Shown here piece after piece: positions 21,101 to 31,535 of a stretch of 64,000 bases of DNA. The position numbers and the translations under genes are program-made. This DNA is from Ilyonectria destructans (lineage: Eukaryota; Ascomycota; Sordariomycetes; Hypocreales; Nectriaceae). The notes beneath the pieces are model-generated. The model saw only the letters and a list, made by a program, of their open reading frames with translations, was not told the DNA's origin and did no database searches. Every line of letters starts with the position of its first letter. The stretch's first letter is position 1. Location of the stretch: contig JAHEWK010000035.1 of NCBI GenBank assembly GCA_020740775.1, positions 345,889 to 409,888 of the forward strand, written 5' to 3'.

Positions 21101-22853
21101 CTATAACCCGACCGTAATTACAAAGGCTAATCATCTCCTCAAAGGCTGACTGAGATCCAACGACTATATACCGCTTCCGTATTAGCTCGAGCCTCTCTAG
21201 CTGTTCGGTCTGTAGACGGCGGAAGATACTGAGGAAAGAATATACTTATAGCGGGATAGCTATCTCTAGGAAGAGTAGGCATTGAATATAAATCAGACCT
21301 AATAGGTGAGGCGTATAAGATCTAGCCGGAAGAAAAGCGCAGGAAAGTCGCGAGAACCCTAGGATGCCACTGAAGTAAATAAGCAGAGCAGAGCTAGGCC
21401 GGGAATCAGTAAGAGTCTCAGTGCATAAGGACAGGCTCAACCCAAGGACGAATTCTATAAGCTGCTCAGCAGATCTCGCAGGAAGTGAACTCTAGACCTT
21501 TCCAAACACATGCAGTTCATCATTTCCCTCCAAATCATCCTCGGCATTCTCAGCCGCCCCATCACTCATTTCCCTGGCTTCTTCCTCTCTCCAATCCTCA
21601 TCAATTTCCACATCACTATCCTCCTCATCTTCAATTTCGCCCTTATCTTTCTCCTTTTGATTATCTAGCGCCCACTCTTCGACCGCATTTAAGGCGCCTG
21701 CATTACCACCATTCTCAGCAATTAGGATACTGGAGTATTTAGAGTCGGAACTAAGTAATAAGTTGTAGTTCCAGATCAACTCCAGAAAGCGCACTTATTT
21801 CTTCTTCAACCGAATTCCCATAATATTCTCCTGAATATCTGCATCTATTCGGTATAACCGAAAGACCAGCATTAGGCAGCACTTAAAGAGCAGCCGGTAT
21901 TTTTTCGTGCTAGAGGGTTGGCGTACAAGAGCAAACAGTTTTGGATAACTCAATACGGCTTGAGTGCTCCTCAGCCAACAAAGAATGCTACGACTCGTCT
22001 TTCGCGCCGTATCTTCACATCAATCCATCAAATCGTCCACTAAGTTGGCGATAGCGGCGAGTTTAAGCTTATCTCCAGCAGGGCTTATAAGATCCTTATT
22101 AAGACCGTCTATGCCGCGCCAGCCGAGGATGTGAGGTCGCTTGCCGGGATGAGACAAAGGTAAATCTGTCAGAGCTAAAAGGACGTCACAACTTATGCCC
22201 TTGTATGTTTCGTCCCATCCCGTCCTTTCTATCCAAGGCCGCTGCTCCGCGAATGTTAAGGATGTTGTTGCGTTTTCTTAAATGATGCCCTGGTTGGTCG
22301 TATCATCATTTTAGCTTCGTTCACACTCCTCGACGGACTGGAGATGGGCTTGGATGTCGTCATTGACACGAAGCAAGCTTCCTTTATGTTTGATAATCCA
22401 ATACTTCCGGGTTCGATTCGAGCCGGCAGTCCAAGTCTGCAGCCATATATCGTCGTAAAGCTCATCCAGTTCGCGCCGGGTGCTATGCTTGTCATAGAGA
22501 TGTGTGCTAGAAATGTGACGGCGTAGGAGTGAGAAGTTGGTGGTGCGGGTGTTGTATGTTCTGCAGACGAAACCTTTATATACTCGCAAATGAGGGTGTT
22601 CCGGGGAACCGTCGTCTAGGGGTTGCGCCTCGGTGGGATCATGAAAATAAGACTCTCCAAGGTCTTTCAGAACTCGAGTTAACCCTTTTCGCTCATCTTC
22701 ATGGACCTGGTGCTTGTCTTTCAGATGTGTCGTAGCACGCGAGCGTGCAACGGAGAGGGCGAATCGACACTCTTGTCGACAACAGATCAAAAGCCTTGCT
22801 TCTGGATCAATACATAACTCGAGTCGAGCCAGGAAGGCAGTAGAATCAGACAT
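18149..22853 (-). pseudogene. Decayed telomere-linked RecQ-type helicase gene lacking its helicase core
   Basis: Colinear pieces read on the minus strand. (1) 22853-22311 is an OrsD/DUF3505-like domain with paired Cys/His motifs (CCRQEC, HLKDKH, DGSPEHPHLRVYKGFVC, RRHISSTH). (2) 22267-22023 holds PWIERTGWDETYKG. (3) 21794-20507 includes LIYFSGILGFSRL and a WSDNRQTVSYGDSFR block. (4) 19876-18425 is an open 483-residue frame with Cys-rich motifs (CEVC, CSMC, CSFC...C, CNHCHLPRQFCSRW). (5) 18409-18149 holds CQYSRFLLRDTIIGLFQCG. Stops and shifts separate the pieces, and no DEAD/RecQ core lies between pieces 3 and 4. The family sits near chromosome ends in many fungi, which is the basis for calling the window subtelomeric. 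Confidence 0.7.
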
Positions 22854-23149
22854 GGTTTGTCCTCACTATTGGCGTATCCTTGATCTGGTGACAAGAGGAG
22901 AAGGGGCTACGGAGAAGTGGCGGAAATGGCCTCCTCATTTAGGTTCAGGCAAGTGAAGAGTCATCCATTGCATCCAACGCCACCTCATTTTAAATCTTGG
23001 AGAACTATACCAGGTGTCGCAGCCCCTGAATACGTGCACGGACGGAAATTAGTATTTACTGCGTATCTATTTTACAGGACCTGAGGCGTGCACGGGCCAG
23101 AATGTCGGTATTACTGCGTATTACCAGTGGTACTAGTACAGTAGGGTTA
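22854..23149. other. Spacer, no gene seen
   Basis: Nothing recognisable between the RecQ-like relic and the HET fragment. Two short similar stretches (tattactgcgtat-type words near 23054 and 23109) may be a small local duplication. Confidence 0.4.
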
Positions 23150-23398
23150 TTTTTGTTGGTGATCCCAACAAATTGACCCTCGTCGAGAAGCGGCTTCAGG
23201 GGGAAGACTACCTTGTGCTCTCGCACTGCTGGGGCCGTCCAACAGAGGAACAAAAGAAGCGCTTTTGCACCACCCGAGAAAACTACCAAGATCGATTGCA
23301 GGACTTCAGCTACGATGAGCTGCCCAGGACATTTCAAGATGCGGTTCGGGTGACTTAACAACTTGGGAAGCAATACCTCTGGATCAGCGCTCGCAATA

Positions 23399-23498
23399 GT
23401 CCAGACCATTAGGCGGACTATTAGTCCAGACCATTAGGCGGACTATTAGTCCAGACCATTAGGCGGACTATTAGTCCAGACCATTAGGCGGACTATTA
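23399..23498. repeat. Four 25-bp tandem repeats, left hAT subterminal region
   Basis: The unit gtccagaccattaggcggac followed by tatta is repeated four times without visible mismatch, directly inside the left hAT terminus. Longer ctagtctg/cagactag palindromes follow to about 23640. It is not a CRISPR array: there are no spacers and the units are contiguous. Confidence 0.9.
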
Positions 23499-24011
23499 GT
23501 CTAGTCTGTATGTCTCGGACCAGACCGATAGTCCAGTCTGACTCGTCCAGACTGAGCAGTGGTCCCAGTCTGAGAATTCCAGACTGACCAGTGGTCCTAG
23601 TCTGAGAATTCCAGACTAATAGTCAGACTATTGGTCTGACTGTAGGGTAGTTTCGTGGCTGAGGGTGCAATCACCAGCCACTATCAACCTAATTATTCTC
23701 TCTAATTTGGTAACGCCACCTCACCCTAACTACGGAAGTCCATAGGGGGCACAGTTCCAAAACCCCCGGCCCTCTTTTTTTTCATCACTAGACTAACCCC
23801 AATGTGTATTTATCCTTCTGTTTAGCCGCATACGAGCCCGTATCGTAATTTCAATGAGAAAATTGCTTTACCGGTGTACAAGGGACCATCCATTTCCCAT
23901 TGCCGGGCCAATTTAGTATATGGTGAAAGGGGTATAAGGTTGCGTACGAGTTCGTACGAACTCGTACGCACACTTTCGCTGCTCTCTATCAACTTTCCAC
24001 CTTCTTTCAGT

Positions 24012-25148
24012 ATGGAGCCCGCTTCACCTCCTCAAACAGAGTACTGTCCATCAGCGCAACAACGTACTCGTCATGTGGATATCCGTACGAAATTTCCGGG
24101 GGCTGTTTATTGCCCGCATTGCGCTCAACGACTCCCTACGGCTCTACACAATGCAGCCCCTATTTCGATCGACCTGACCGTTGATTCACCTTTAACCCAA
24201 CGGACCTCTACGACAAAGAACATTGCCTCACGGGGCATAATCACTACTTCCTCTACAACTGTGCCAATGCCTGACACCTATCAGGCTTCGACTATGATGG
24301 CCGTACAGAACCGTCAGAGCAGTATCGCAGCCACACGGATCCGAAAGGACCCAGTCGTTGTCGAACTATCAGCAATCTTCTGGATTGGTGACGGCTATAT
24401 CGATGATAGCATCCCAGGCATCACGATTCCAGTGTACAAGGGAATTCGGCACGCTGGAAAGCGTACTGGATCTGTTGAAGTCGTACTAGGGCGTAAGTTT
24501 TCATCCCATAGCTCAATGATCAGATTCATCGTCGAGCAATGCGATGAACGCCTCAAGGAGAAAGAGTGGCAAGTCGTTCATTCCGTATCAACAGTTGGCG
24601 CTACTTCTGGACCCGTATACTTCCCTAGTGGAGCGTACAATACCGTTACGCTAGGAGATCTATTCAGCCAGGGGAATATCACCGTTACAAAGCAACGTGA
24701 TACAGCCAATCTCACTTTTTGGCTCTTCAACGAGGGACCCCGACCTGATGACGACTGTCAGAGGCCGTTGAGAGCCGCACGTGGCCGCAAAAGGGCTATT
24801 GATCACGGGCCTTCTGATATGGACTCGGATATGTCAACGCCAAGTCCTATCAAGCCCAAGGTTCCACGTACGGCAAAGTCAGGGCGCGTATCAACCAGTA
24901 AGGACGAATTCAAAGCCCTAGTGCTATCTCTGGTACCAATGAAGCTCGAAGCTCGAAGCCCCATCAAGACTGAAGTCAAGGATGAGGTTATCGCGGGGTG
25001 TATTACAGTCACAGATACAGCTTCGAACGATGCCGCACTGAGTGATCCTTTTACGAGCGATATCGAACAGTCAGAAACACAGGGGGGTTCACCTGAGAAG
25101 AAGCTTCCTTTTCGAGCTGGGAGGGGGAAGAATAAGAATATAGATTAA
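24012..25148 (+). CDS. Transposon accessory protein with zinc module and SUMO-interacting-like motif (C)
   Basis: A 378-residue single-exon protein; the start at 24012 (MEPAS) follows a T/C-rich leader. It parallels the accessory protein of copy A: a Cys-Pro near residue 12, then H-x12-C-P-H-C-A-Q-R-L-P-T, then ISIDLTVDS (a SUMO-interacting-like core), then a middle domain (AIFWIGDGYIDDS to LTFWLFNEGPRP) and a charged tail rich in Lys, Ser and Pro. Outside these points similarity to the A protein is weak, so the two short motifs stand out. Its stop is 45 bp from that of the convergent transposase. Function unknown. Confidence 0.8.
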   Translation: MEPASPPQTEYCPSAQQRTRHVDIRTKFPGAVYCPHCAQRLPTALHNAAPISIDLTVDSPLTQRTSTTKNIASRGIITTSSTTVPMPDTYQASTMMAVQNRQSSIAATRIRKDPVVVELSAIFWIGDGYIDDSIPGITIPVYKGIRHAGKRTGSVEVVLGRKFSSHSSMIRFIVEQCDERLKEKEWQVVHSVSTVGATSGPVYFPSGAYNTVTLGDLFSQGNITVTKQRDTANLTFWLFNEGPRPDDDCQRPLRAARGRKRAIDHGPSDMDSDMSTPSPIKPKVPRTAKSGRVSTSKDEFKALVLSLVPMKLEARSPIKTEVKDEVIAGCITVTDTASNDAALSDPFTSDIEQSETQGGSPEKKLPFRAGRGKNKNID

Positions 25149-25193
25149 TTTGAGTGCGAAATGCTTCAATCATGTACGTATTTGGTTATATGG

Positions 25194-26817
25194 TTAGTCC
25201 TCCTGCTCGTCAACATCATCAATCTCCTCTCCAATCTCATTTTTGAGCCTATCAAGCGTAGTGGCATCAATATCATTCGCTGCCAAATGATCTCGTACGC
25301 GGTCCAGTCCACCAGTAGGTGTTGATAGTAGCTCTAGAGCAGGTGATTCTTGATTGATAATATACTGCTGCAAATGCTGCCGTAAGAAGAGATATGTAGA
25401 AAGATGTGGCCGTTCTACTGGATCTTGCGGGTAGTCTTGACGGCTTTGGAGTATGCGATCGCAAATAGCTATCGTATGCTCAGGTAAGTAAGCGTCAAGG
25501 TCAATATGGTCTTCTGCGAAGATATTCTGAAGTGTATCTAGTCGTCCCTGAGGGATGACCTCTGCCCAGCTTCTGACTTGTCGGGCCTCGGGCTGAAAGT
25601 AAAGGTTCCATGGTTGCCCGGGAACAACATGTGGCCTATTGCGCTGTTTACGAATGTAATGCACATTCCACATGTGTACGAAGTCGGCGAATTCCTCTCT
25701 CAAAATTGGCATAAAGATATAAAGCATCGCAATACGGTCGGGTACGGAATCATCCGAGAAATATGAAAGTCCCGTGATTTCAGAGAAATACTCCTAAGAA
25801 TACATCAATACGCCATCATAAATAAAGATATCAGTCTATACTTACCCGCCAGAACTTAGCCCTGCCTCGACTTAGCCGAAGCCACCAGCTTTCAATCTTC
25901 TGATTATTCGTGCTCTTGCCGTAGGCCCAACAGTCTTGGAAGCGCACGTCTTGCCGAATACTATCCCGTACACGCACGCGTTCTTTCGAAAGGTAGAAAT
26001 GTGCTCCAGCCATTAGAATTGTCTCTCGGCCGCGGTCTGAACGGATGATATTGGGCATTGTTTGGCGTTCTGAAAGTACGTGAAGGTATTGCGCAACAAC
26101 ACTCCGTGACGTATTGGCTGATATGCCAATATAAAACCACGTAATAAACCGTGAGTATACGTCAATTGAAGCGTAAATCTCAAAGCCCCAAGCCTTCAAT
26201 TTATCATAGGCATCAAGAGACCACATGAAGTCAGGGCCAGGTGCTGTCCATCCACCTCGGCGATATCGCATCGTATTCCAACGTTCGGTAATACTTCCAG
26301 GATAAAACTCACGAAAGCCTTCGTACAGCGCCCGGCGACTGAGTACGAGTCCAGCTCGACGGACCTTTGCGTAGAGATACGTACGGCCAAAGTCTTTAAG
26401 CTTAGTGCTCTGTTCGGACTCGCTTTCAAAGAAACGGCGCAATTCGCGTAGGCTTTCTGATATCTGCTCGGGGTCTTGACGGCGCCAAAGCCCAAGGTCC
26501 CGGCGTATGCGTTCAAGTCCAGTCTTCGTGATAATAAAGCCGTCAGAATGAAGCTTCAGAAGCATAAAGTGATCATTCAAGACCTTATTAAAGAATAAAT
26601 CTTTAATATGCTGACGAAGGTGTTCTGAGTCTTTGGTGTATTGTTTGACCGAGATATTCCAACTTTTGAGGCTGCGATACACGGTCGTACGTCCCACTAT
26701 GACGTGGAAATGCTCATTAAGGCGCGTGACGATTTGATCGTATGTGAGATGGTCATCATTCTTCCATTGTTGAATTTGTATGCGAAATGAAGATAAGTCA
26801 ATCGAAGGGCGGCCCAT
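25194..26817 (-). CDS. DDE integrase-like transposase of element C
   Basis: Exons 26817-25846 and 25793-25194 (GTAAGT...TCTTAG intron, 52 bp) give 523 residues in frame. The start MGRPSIDLSSF aligns with MPRPRKDLEGV of copy A. Helix-turn-helix-like segments (HLTYDQIVTRLNEHF, TTVYRSLKSWNI) precede the rve-type core: first Asp in FMWSLDAYDKLKAWGF, second in IRSDRGRETIL, Glu in NNQKIESWWLRL. The C-terminus is acidic (EEIDDVDEQED). Identity to the A transposase is modest but clear around the catalytic residues. No stop or frameshift is visible. Confidence 0.87.
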
Positions 26818-27035
26818 TGCGTTGACTTGCGGGCTCGTATGAGGCCGTGACGAGAAGTACGGGCTCGTACTAAAAATCGAAAATTCGAGCTTTGGATTCA
26901 ATCGGGGGCTGGAAATCTTTTTCGCATGGCCGCGTACGTGGCCGTACGAGAGCGTAATCTTAATTTTTGAGCTAGAGCCTGATTAGGCAATTCAGGGGCA
27001 AAGCTACTGGTGGTCGTTAGTAATCATACAATATA

Positions 27036-27217
27036 TGTTGGATTGCTTATGTGACCATTTGATGACCTTGAACCTGTGTGTGTATTCTGTATCTGTTGTT
27101 GTTGTAAGGGGCTGTCTGCTTTGGACTACACCCCGGGCCTATAAGTGGGGCCCGAAGGCCTCCCTATTCCACACGTGACATCCTGGAGCCCTGGTGTTCC
27201 ATGCCTCCAATTCAACA
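27036..27217 (+). mobile_element. Solo LTR inside element C
   Basis: A 182-bp TGTTG...CAACA sequence with a perfect atata duplication at 27031-27035 and 27218-27222. It matches the solo LTR at 607-887 in reverse orientation. It holds the target of the 91-bp MITE in unoccupied form (27192-27199). It sits between the transposase promoter and the DUF3716-like gene. Confidence 0.9.
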
Positions 27218-27522
27218 ATATACAACCAGACTCTACCCAGCAATACTCCCCAGATTTTAAGGCAAATACATTACATCTTCCTCACATTAAAAACAATTAA
27301 AGACTAAAGTAAATTTCATTTCAGGCCCTAGCTAGCAATTAGGTATTATAATGCTCTGTATGCCTCTTGCAGTCGTACGCAAAAGTTTCGTTTATATTTT
27401 GGCTTAGATTACAAAAAGAAATTTTGCCTTAGAATCTCAGAACAGGGGTGGTAGGAAATGACTAAGTAGACTAGGAAAAGGGTCGGTACGAGCTCGTATT
27501 CTCATGTAAAGGGTGATATACC

Positions 27523-28349
27523 TCAGTCTTTCCTCAAAGGGGTGGCCCCCTTCTTTCTCTTCTTCTTGTCAGCAGCATCCTTAAAGAACTTAGACATCTT
27601 CAAGAGCGTCTTGCGGTCAAAGTCCTCCATCGGGTCCGTACTGTCACTATCAGAGTCGAAGTCATCGGCCTTGCGCTTGGTGCTTTGCTTGCCTACTACT
27701 AATTAGTACTGTATATAGGTGCGTAAGTGTAAGTACTCACCGAGAGAACATGCCTGGCTAGAACGGTTCCAGTCGCAATTGGCACAAGCATGCAGGTGAG
27801 TGTCAGAGACAATACACTTGTTGAAGGAGCCGTTTTGGCCCGTACACTTGTTGCAGCGCTCCGTATCCTCACGTTCGTCACCGTACAGGTGGCGGAGCAT
27901 AGTATCACAATTCTGACTGCCGCGAAAGTTGAGGACAGGGGCGGTCTTCTTCATAGACTTGCTGTCGGTCTTGTAGTTGAGCTCAAGCGGACGTACTTCC
28001 TGATACGAGTTAGTACGAACTAGTACGCTGATCTGCGGGTACAAACCTTGGTGGAGTCAATGGCAGCAAAACCCTTCTTGCTGCTACCCTTCAGAGCATT
28101 CATCAGAGCCCAAACGGTAAGATCCGGGTTCTCAGTGGGCTGTTCGCCCTTGTATGTGAACGTATAAGTATCGATCTCCAGCACTTCCTTAGGCAGCTGG
28201 CCGAATTTTTCCTCTCCAAAATCCTCACGTAGGAGGTCGATAGCAGCCTTACGAAGCAGATTGTCCTGTTTCTCTTTTTCCTTTTCGAGTCGCTCTCTCT
28301 CCTTCTCTGCCTCCTTGTCCTTGTCACCCTTCTTGCGAGCGCCGGCCAT
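27523..28349 (-). CDS. DUF3716-like Cys-rich protein carried by element C
   Basis: Exons 28349-28047, 27999-27741 and 27692-27523 (introns of 47 and 48 bp) give 243 residues. The N-terminus is a charged coiled-coil-like stretch (KGDKDKEAEKERERLEKE). The middle has a Cys cluster, CNKCTGQNGSFNKCIV and HACANCDWN...CSL, matching the C-x2-C...C...C-x2-C...C pattern I associate with fungal DUF3716. The tail is basic (KKKRKKG). It lies between the transposase and the right terminus of element C, so it is part of the element or cargo; A and B lack it. Its biochemical role is unknown. Confidence 0.72.
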
Positions 28350-29138
28350 GATGGGCAATCCGTAGTCGTACGAAGCCGAAGTGTGTCGAATCTGCTTACG
28401 TACGGGCGCGTACGGAGATGCATCGCGTCTGGAAGGCTTGTGGGGTTCCTGCCTGGGTAACGGTTAGCCTGGGTCAGTACGTACTGCGGAAAATCGTAGG
28501 CGCGCGTGGGTCCGCCAATATGGGCAAAATGCATATCAAAATGTAGCACGTAACCATGCGATATCGTAGCTGATTGAACGCCCACGTAAAGCGCATGGCG
28601 GTGGCGTTATTTTGATGCAAAAGGAGGCTATTCTTACCTTCAAATTGTAGTTGAAGAAGGAAGAAGAAAGGAAAGAGACCCTCGTAGCCTGTTGTGAGGA
28701 GAATTAGGCGTGCGCACGTGACTAGCTGGCCATGAATGCAAGTTGATTTTGGATGACTAAGCGATTGGAGGGAGCGATTATGCTTCAAACGGGGCCGCAC
28801 GGTGGGTGTGCCCCTACCCAAAAACAACCACAAATTGGGTTTTGGAACTGTGCCCCCTATGGACTTCCGTACTAACCCACCTTGGCACCCTATAAGCCCT
28901 GTAGATGTATTATGACTAAGGAACGCGTCCCCCAAAATTGATGTTTTTATCAACGCGTTCATTCTGTATTTGGTATGATTAATCGGAGTGTTGGGTTCGC
29001 GCACTTCAAGTCTGCCACTCCCACATGTCGAAGGAGAAAATCGTCAACTACAAGTCTTCTGCTCCAGCAATTTCCCTCCAACTATAATACTGCCATTACG
29101 AACGCAAATCTCTTGTCTACTTGCGGCCTAACTGAATC

Positions 29139-31535
29139 ATGTCTTCTATTGGTGATCCTGTCAGCACTCTTGATAACGCTATCAACCATCTGGATGATTC
29201 CGACCTTAATGCGGCCACTTCCTCTATAGCACCTTCCTCGTCGCCGTCGACTGATAGCTTTCCCCGCCAGACGACATCTCCCATCTGGAAGTATTGTCGA
29301 ATAGAAGAGGGCAAGACATTGCCTGCAGCCTGGGTCGATTCCAACGGACGGAAATGGTGGCATTGCCAGCCCTGCTTCAACAAGAAGAGAGAGAAGAGAT
29401 ACAATTACTCTGGCGGATCATCCACAATCATCGATCATTTGCGCAAGGAGCATAGAATCATGGTCTTCGGGAGGCAAGACGACCGCCGAGCGACGACTCA
29501 AAGCCGCCTTGGAGACATCACTACCTTCATGACCAATGATACCCTTGTCCCCTCTAAGAAGCGCAAGGCGACAGCAGAGGGAGATGTGTTGGATCAAGCC
29601 ACCTTGCGCGAGTTATACTGCCGCTATACAGTAGCTTGCAGCCTCCCCTTTGCTCATGTTGAACAGCCTGCCTTTCGTGACTTCATCCGCTATCTTCGCC
29701 CGGTTGCGGATGACCTCCTCCCGAGGTCTGCTAATACGGTCAAAGCCGACTTACAATGGGGCTATGACAACAAAAAGGAGTTCGTAAAGCGAGCCTTACA
29801 AAATGCCCTTTCCTCTGTCCACATTGTTCCCGATAATTGGACATCTCCAAACTGCTTAGGGGTCATCGGTTTTACAGTTCAGTTCGTTTCTGAAGATCAC
29901 GGTCTGCAGTCCCTCGTGGTGAGAATAAAGGAGCTGGAAGGACAACACAGCGGCGAGAACATGGCAGAAGCCATCATGGAGTTCATACGAGAATATGGAA
30001 TAGCGTCCAAAGTTGGATTTCATGATGGATAATGCTAGCAACATGAACACCATGATGGACAAAGTCTCCGATGACTTGGAACATGAGTTCGATGTTTTCT
30101 ACGACCCTCTTCCTCACCGACTTCGCTGTTTGGGCCATATCATTAATCTGGCCGTAATGGAATTTCTCATAGGAAAGCGACCACCCACAACAGATTCCTA
30201 CCATGGACCGTCCGACGAGGAAATTGAGCAATGGAGAAAGCGAGGGGCGATAGGCAAACTTCATAATATCGTCGTCTACATTACTTGGAGCCCCCAGCGG
30301 CTTCAAGCGTTCACTATCCTTAGCGACGGTCTTAGGTTACGGCGTGATAATGACACTCGTTGGAATTCGTGGTACAAAATGGTCGAATGGGCTCTGAGGT
30401 CTAAGGTCAGGCAATCTATCACCATCTTTTGTGCGCAAGAGCCGGCTCTGCAACAGGATATCCTGACTCCTTCCGACTGGGCAACTTTGACCGAGACTTG
30501 CAAATTTCTCGAGCCGTTTCAAGATGCCACAATGGCCAACTGATACGTGAAATCACGTGAGGATCATCAGTCACGTGAGCAATGCCTCAAAAGGGCCTGC
30601 AGGGCCCTTCTGACTTTGCTTCTTCATCATTCTTCTTCATACAACAATACAATCCATCACCTGCTATTGCAGCTCTCTGGCCCTTCGTGCCCCCTAGGGC
30701 CTCTGGCCCTTGGCCATCGCCTCTTTTCGTATCACCAACGAAGGCAATCGAAATTCCATATGTGACGTTCTGCCAACTATGGATTATCTTCTTCATCACA
30801 TTGAGACGTCCAGGGAGATCACCGCGGTCCCCCACTTGGCGACCATGATGGAGACTGCCTGGGCCAAACTAGCCGACTATTATGAAGCGACAGAGGATTC
30901 TCCAGTGTATTCAGCAGCAACGGTCTTAAATCCCTCGCTCAAGTGGGCATACATGGAGAAGACTTGGGAAGATAAGAATGAATGGATCGAGAAGGCTAAA
31001 GCCCGTGTAGAGCAGCTGTGGAGCAAGACATACAAGCCAACCACACCCAGTCCCATTCTCCGTCAAAGCGGTGCACCAGAACCCACTACGAGACGTCTGA
31101 ATGGATACAAGATCTGGATGAAAGAGCAAAAGGCCACGATTTTGAACATGGATGATGACGAGTACGAAGTATACTGTCGCGAACCTGTGATGATGATATC
31201 GGATCCTTTGAAATGGTGGCTCGAACTGGCTCAGCGAAGAAGATTCCCTAACCTGTCCTTGATGGCCATCGACATTCTATCGATTCCGCCTATGTCTGCT
31301 GAGACAGAGCGACTCTTCTCCAAAGCTAGACTGACAGTCACCGATCAGCGAGGATCTATGAACATTGAAACTTTGAATCTTTTGGAATGCCTACGATCCT
31401 GGGACAGGAGCGCTCTGATAGCCCAGTCGGAAGTAAGTTTTGCATTCTGTGAGGTGTACATACCATTTTCTAAGTAATGAATTCTAGCATGGCTACGTTG
31501 CTCCGGCAGCTACGGATGCTATGCCTGATGTTTAG
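29139..31535 (+). pseudogene. hAT transposase with a +1 frameshift and a MITE insertion
   Basis: The N-terminus (29139-30020) carries a BED-like zinc finger (WWHCQPCF...HLRKEH) and the start of the RNase H-like core. An extra T near 30018-30020 shifts the frame just before FMMDNASN. The frame continues to 30540, is interrupted by the 194-bp MITE, and resumes at 30740. The C-terminus has the hAT dimerisation signature (PLKWWLELAQ, SIPPMSAETERLFSKARLTV). A GTAAGT intron (31433-31487) leads to a stop at 31533-31535. Without the MITE, one TSD copy, the extra T and the intron the frame is 714 codons, so these are the only visible lesions. Confidence 0.85.
30541..30734. mobile_element. 194-bp MITE in the hAT transposase
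   Basis: Short inverted ends (tgatacgtgaaa and, on the other side, tgatacgaaaa) with a perfect 5-bp duplication, ccaac, at 30536-30540 and 30735-30739. Removing the insert and one duplicate restores the transposase frame (ATMAN then EGNRNSI). Two tcacgtga palindromes lie just inside the left end. It codes for nothing; the mobilising superfamily is unclear. Confidence 0.88.

Larger units (their letters stand above)
23731..28871. mobile_element. TIR DNA transposon copy C (diverged IS3EU-like) with three genes
   Basis: The terminal inverted repeats are about 35 bp, beginning TACGGAAGTCCATAGGGGGC, and share TACGG with elements A and B. The flanks share an exact 5-bp duplication, ctaac (23726-23730 and 28872-28876), rather than the 6 bp of copy A. 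It holds an accessory gene (plus), a convergent transposase gene (minus), a solo LTR insertion and a DUF3716-like gene (minus). Palindromic words of the cgtacgag/ctcgtacg type cluster near 23944-23970, 26930, 27485 and 28010. All three genes are open after intron removal. It lies inside the hAT element. Confidence 0.9.

Noticed and set aside
17380..22853. Possible Starship captain (DUF3435 tyrosine recombinase) because of the large cargo-like region
   Set aside because: The zinc-finger, RecQ motif VI and Cys-rich motifs identify a telomere-linked helicase; no R...R-H-x-x-Y recombinase motif was seen and no captain-like gene lies at an edge.
23399..23498. Regular 25-bp repeats that could suggest a CRISPR-like array
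   Set aside because: Units are contiguous without unique spacers, the genome is fungal, and the block lies in hAT subterminal sequence.
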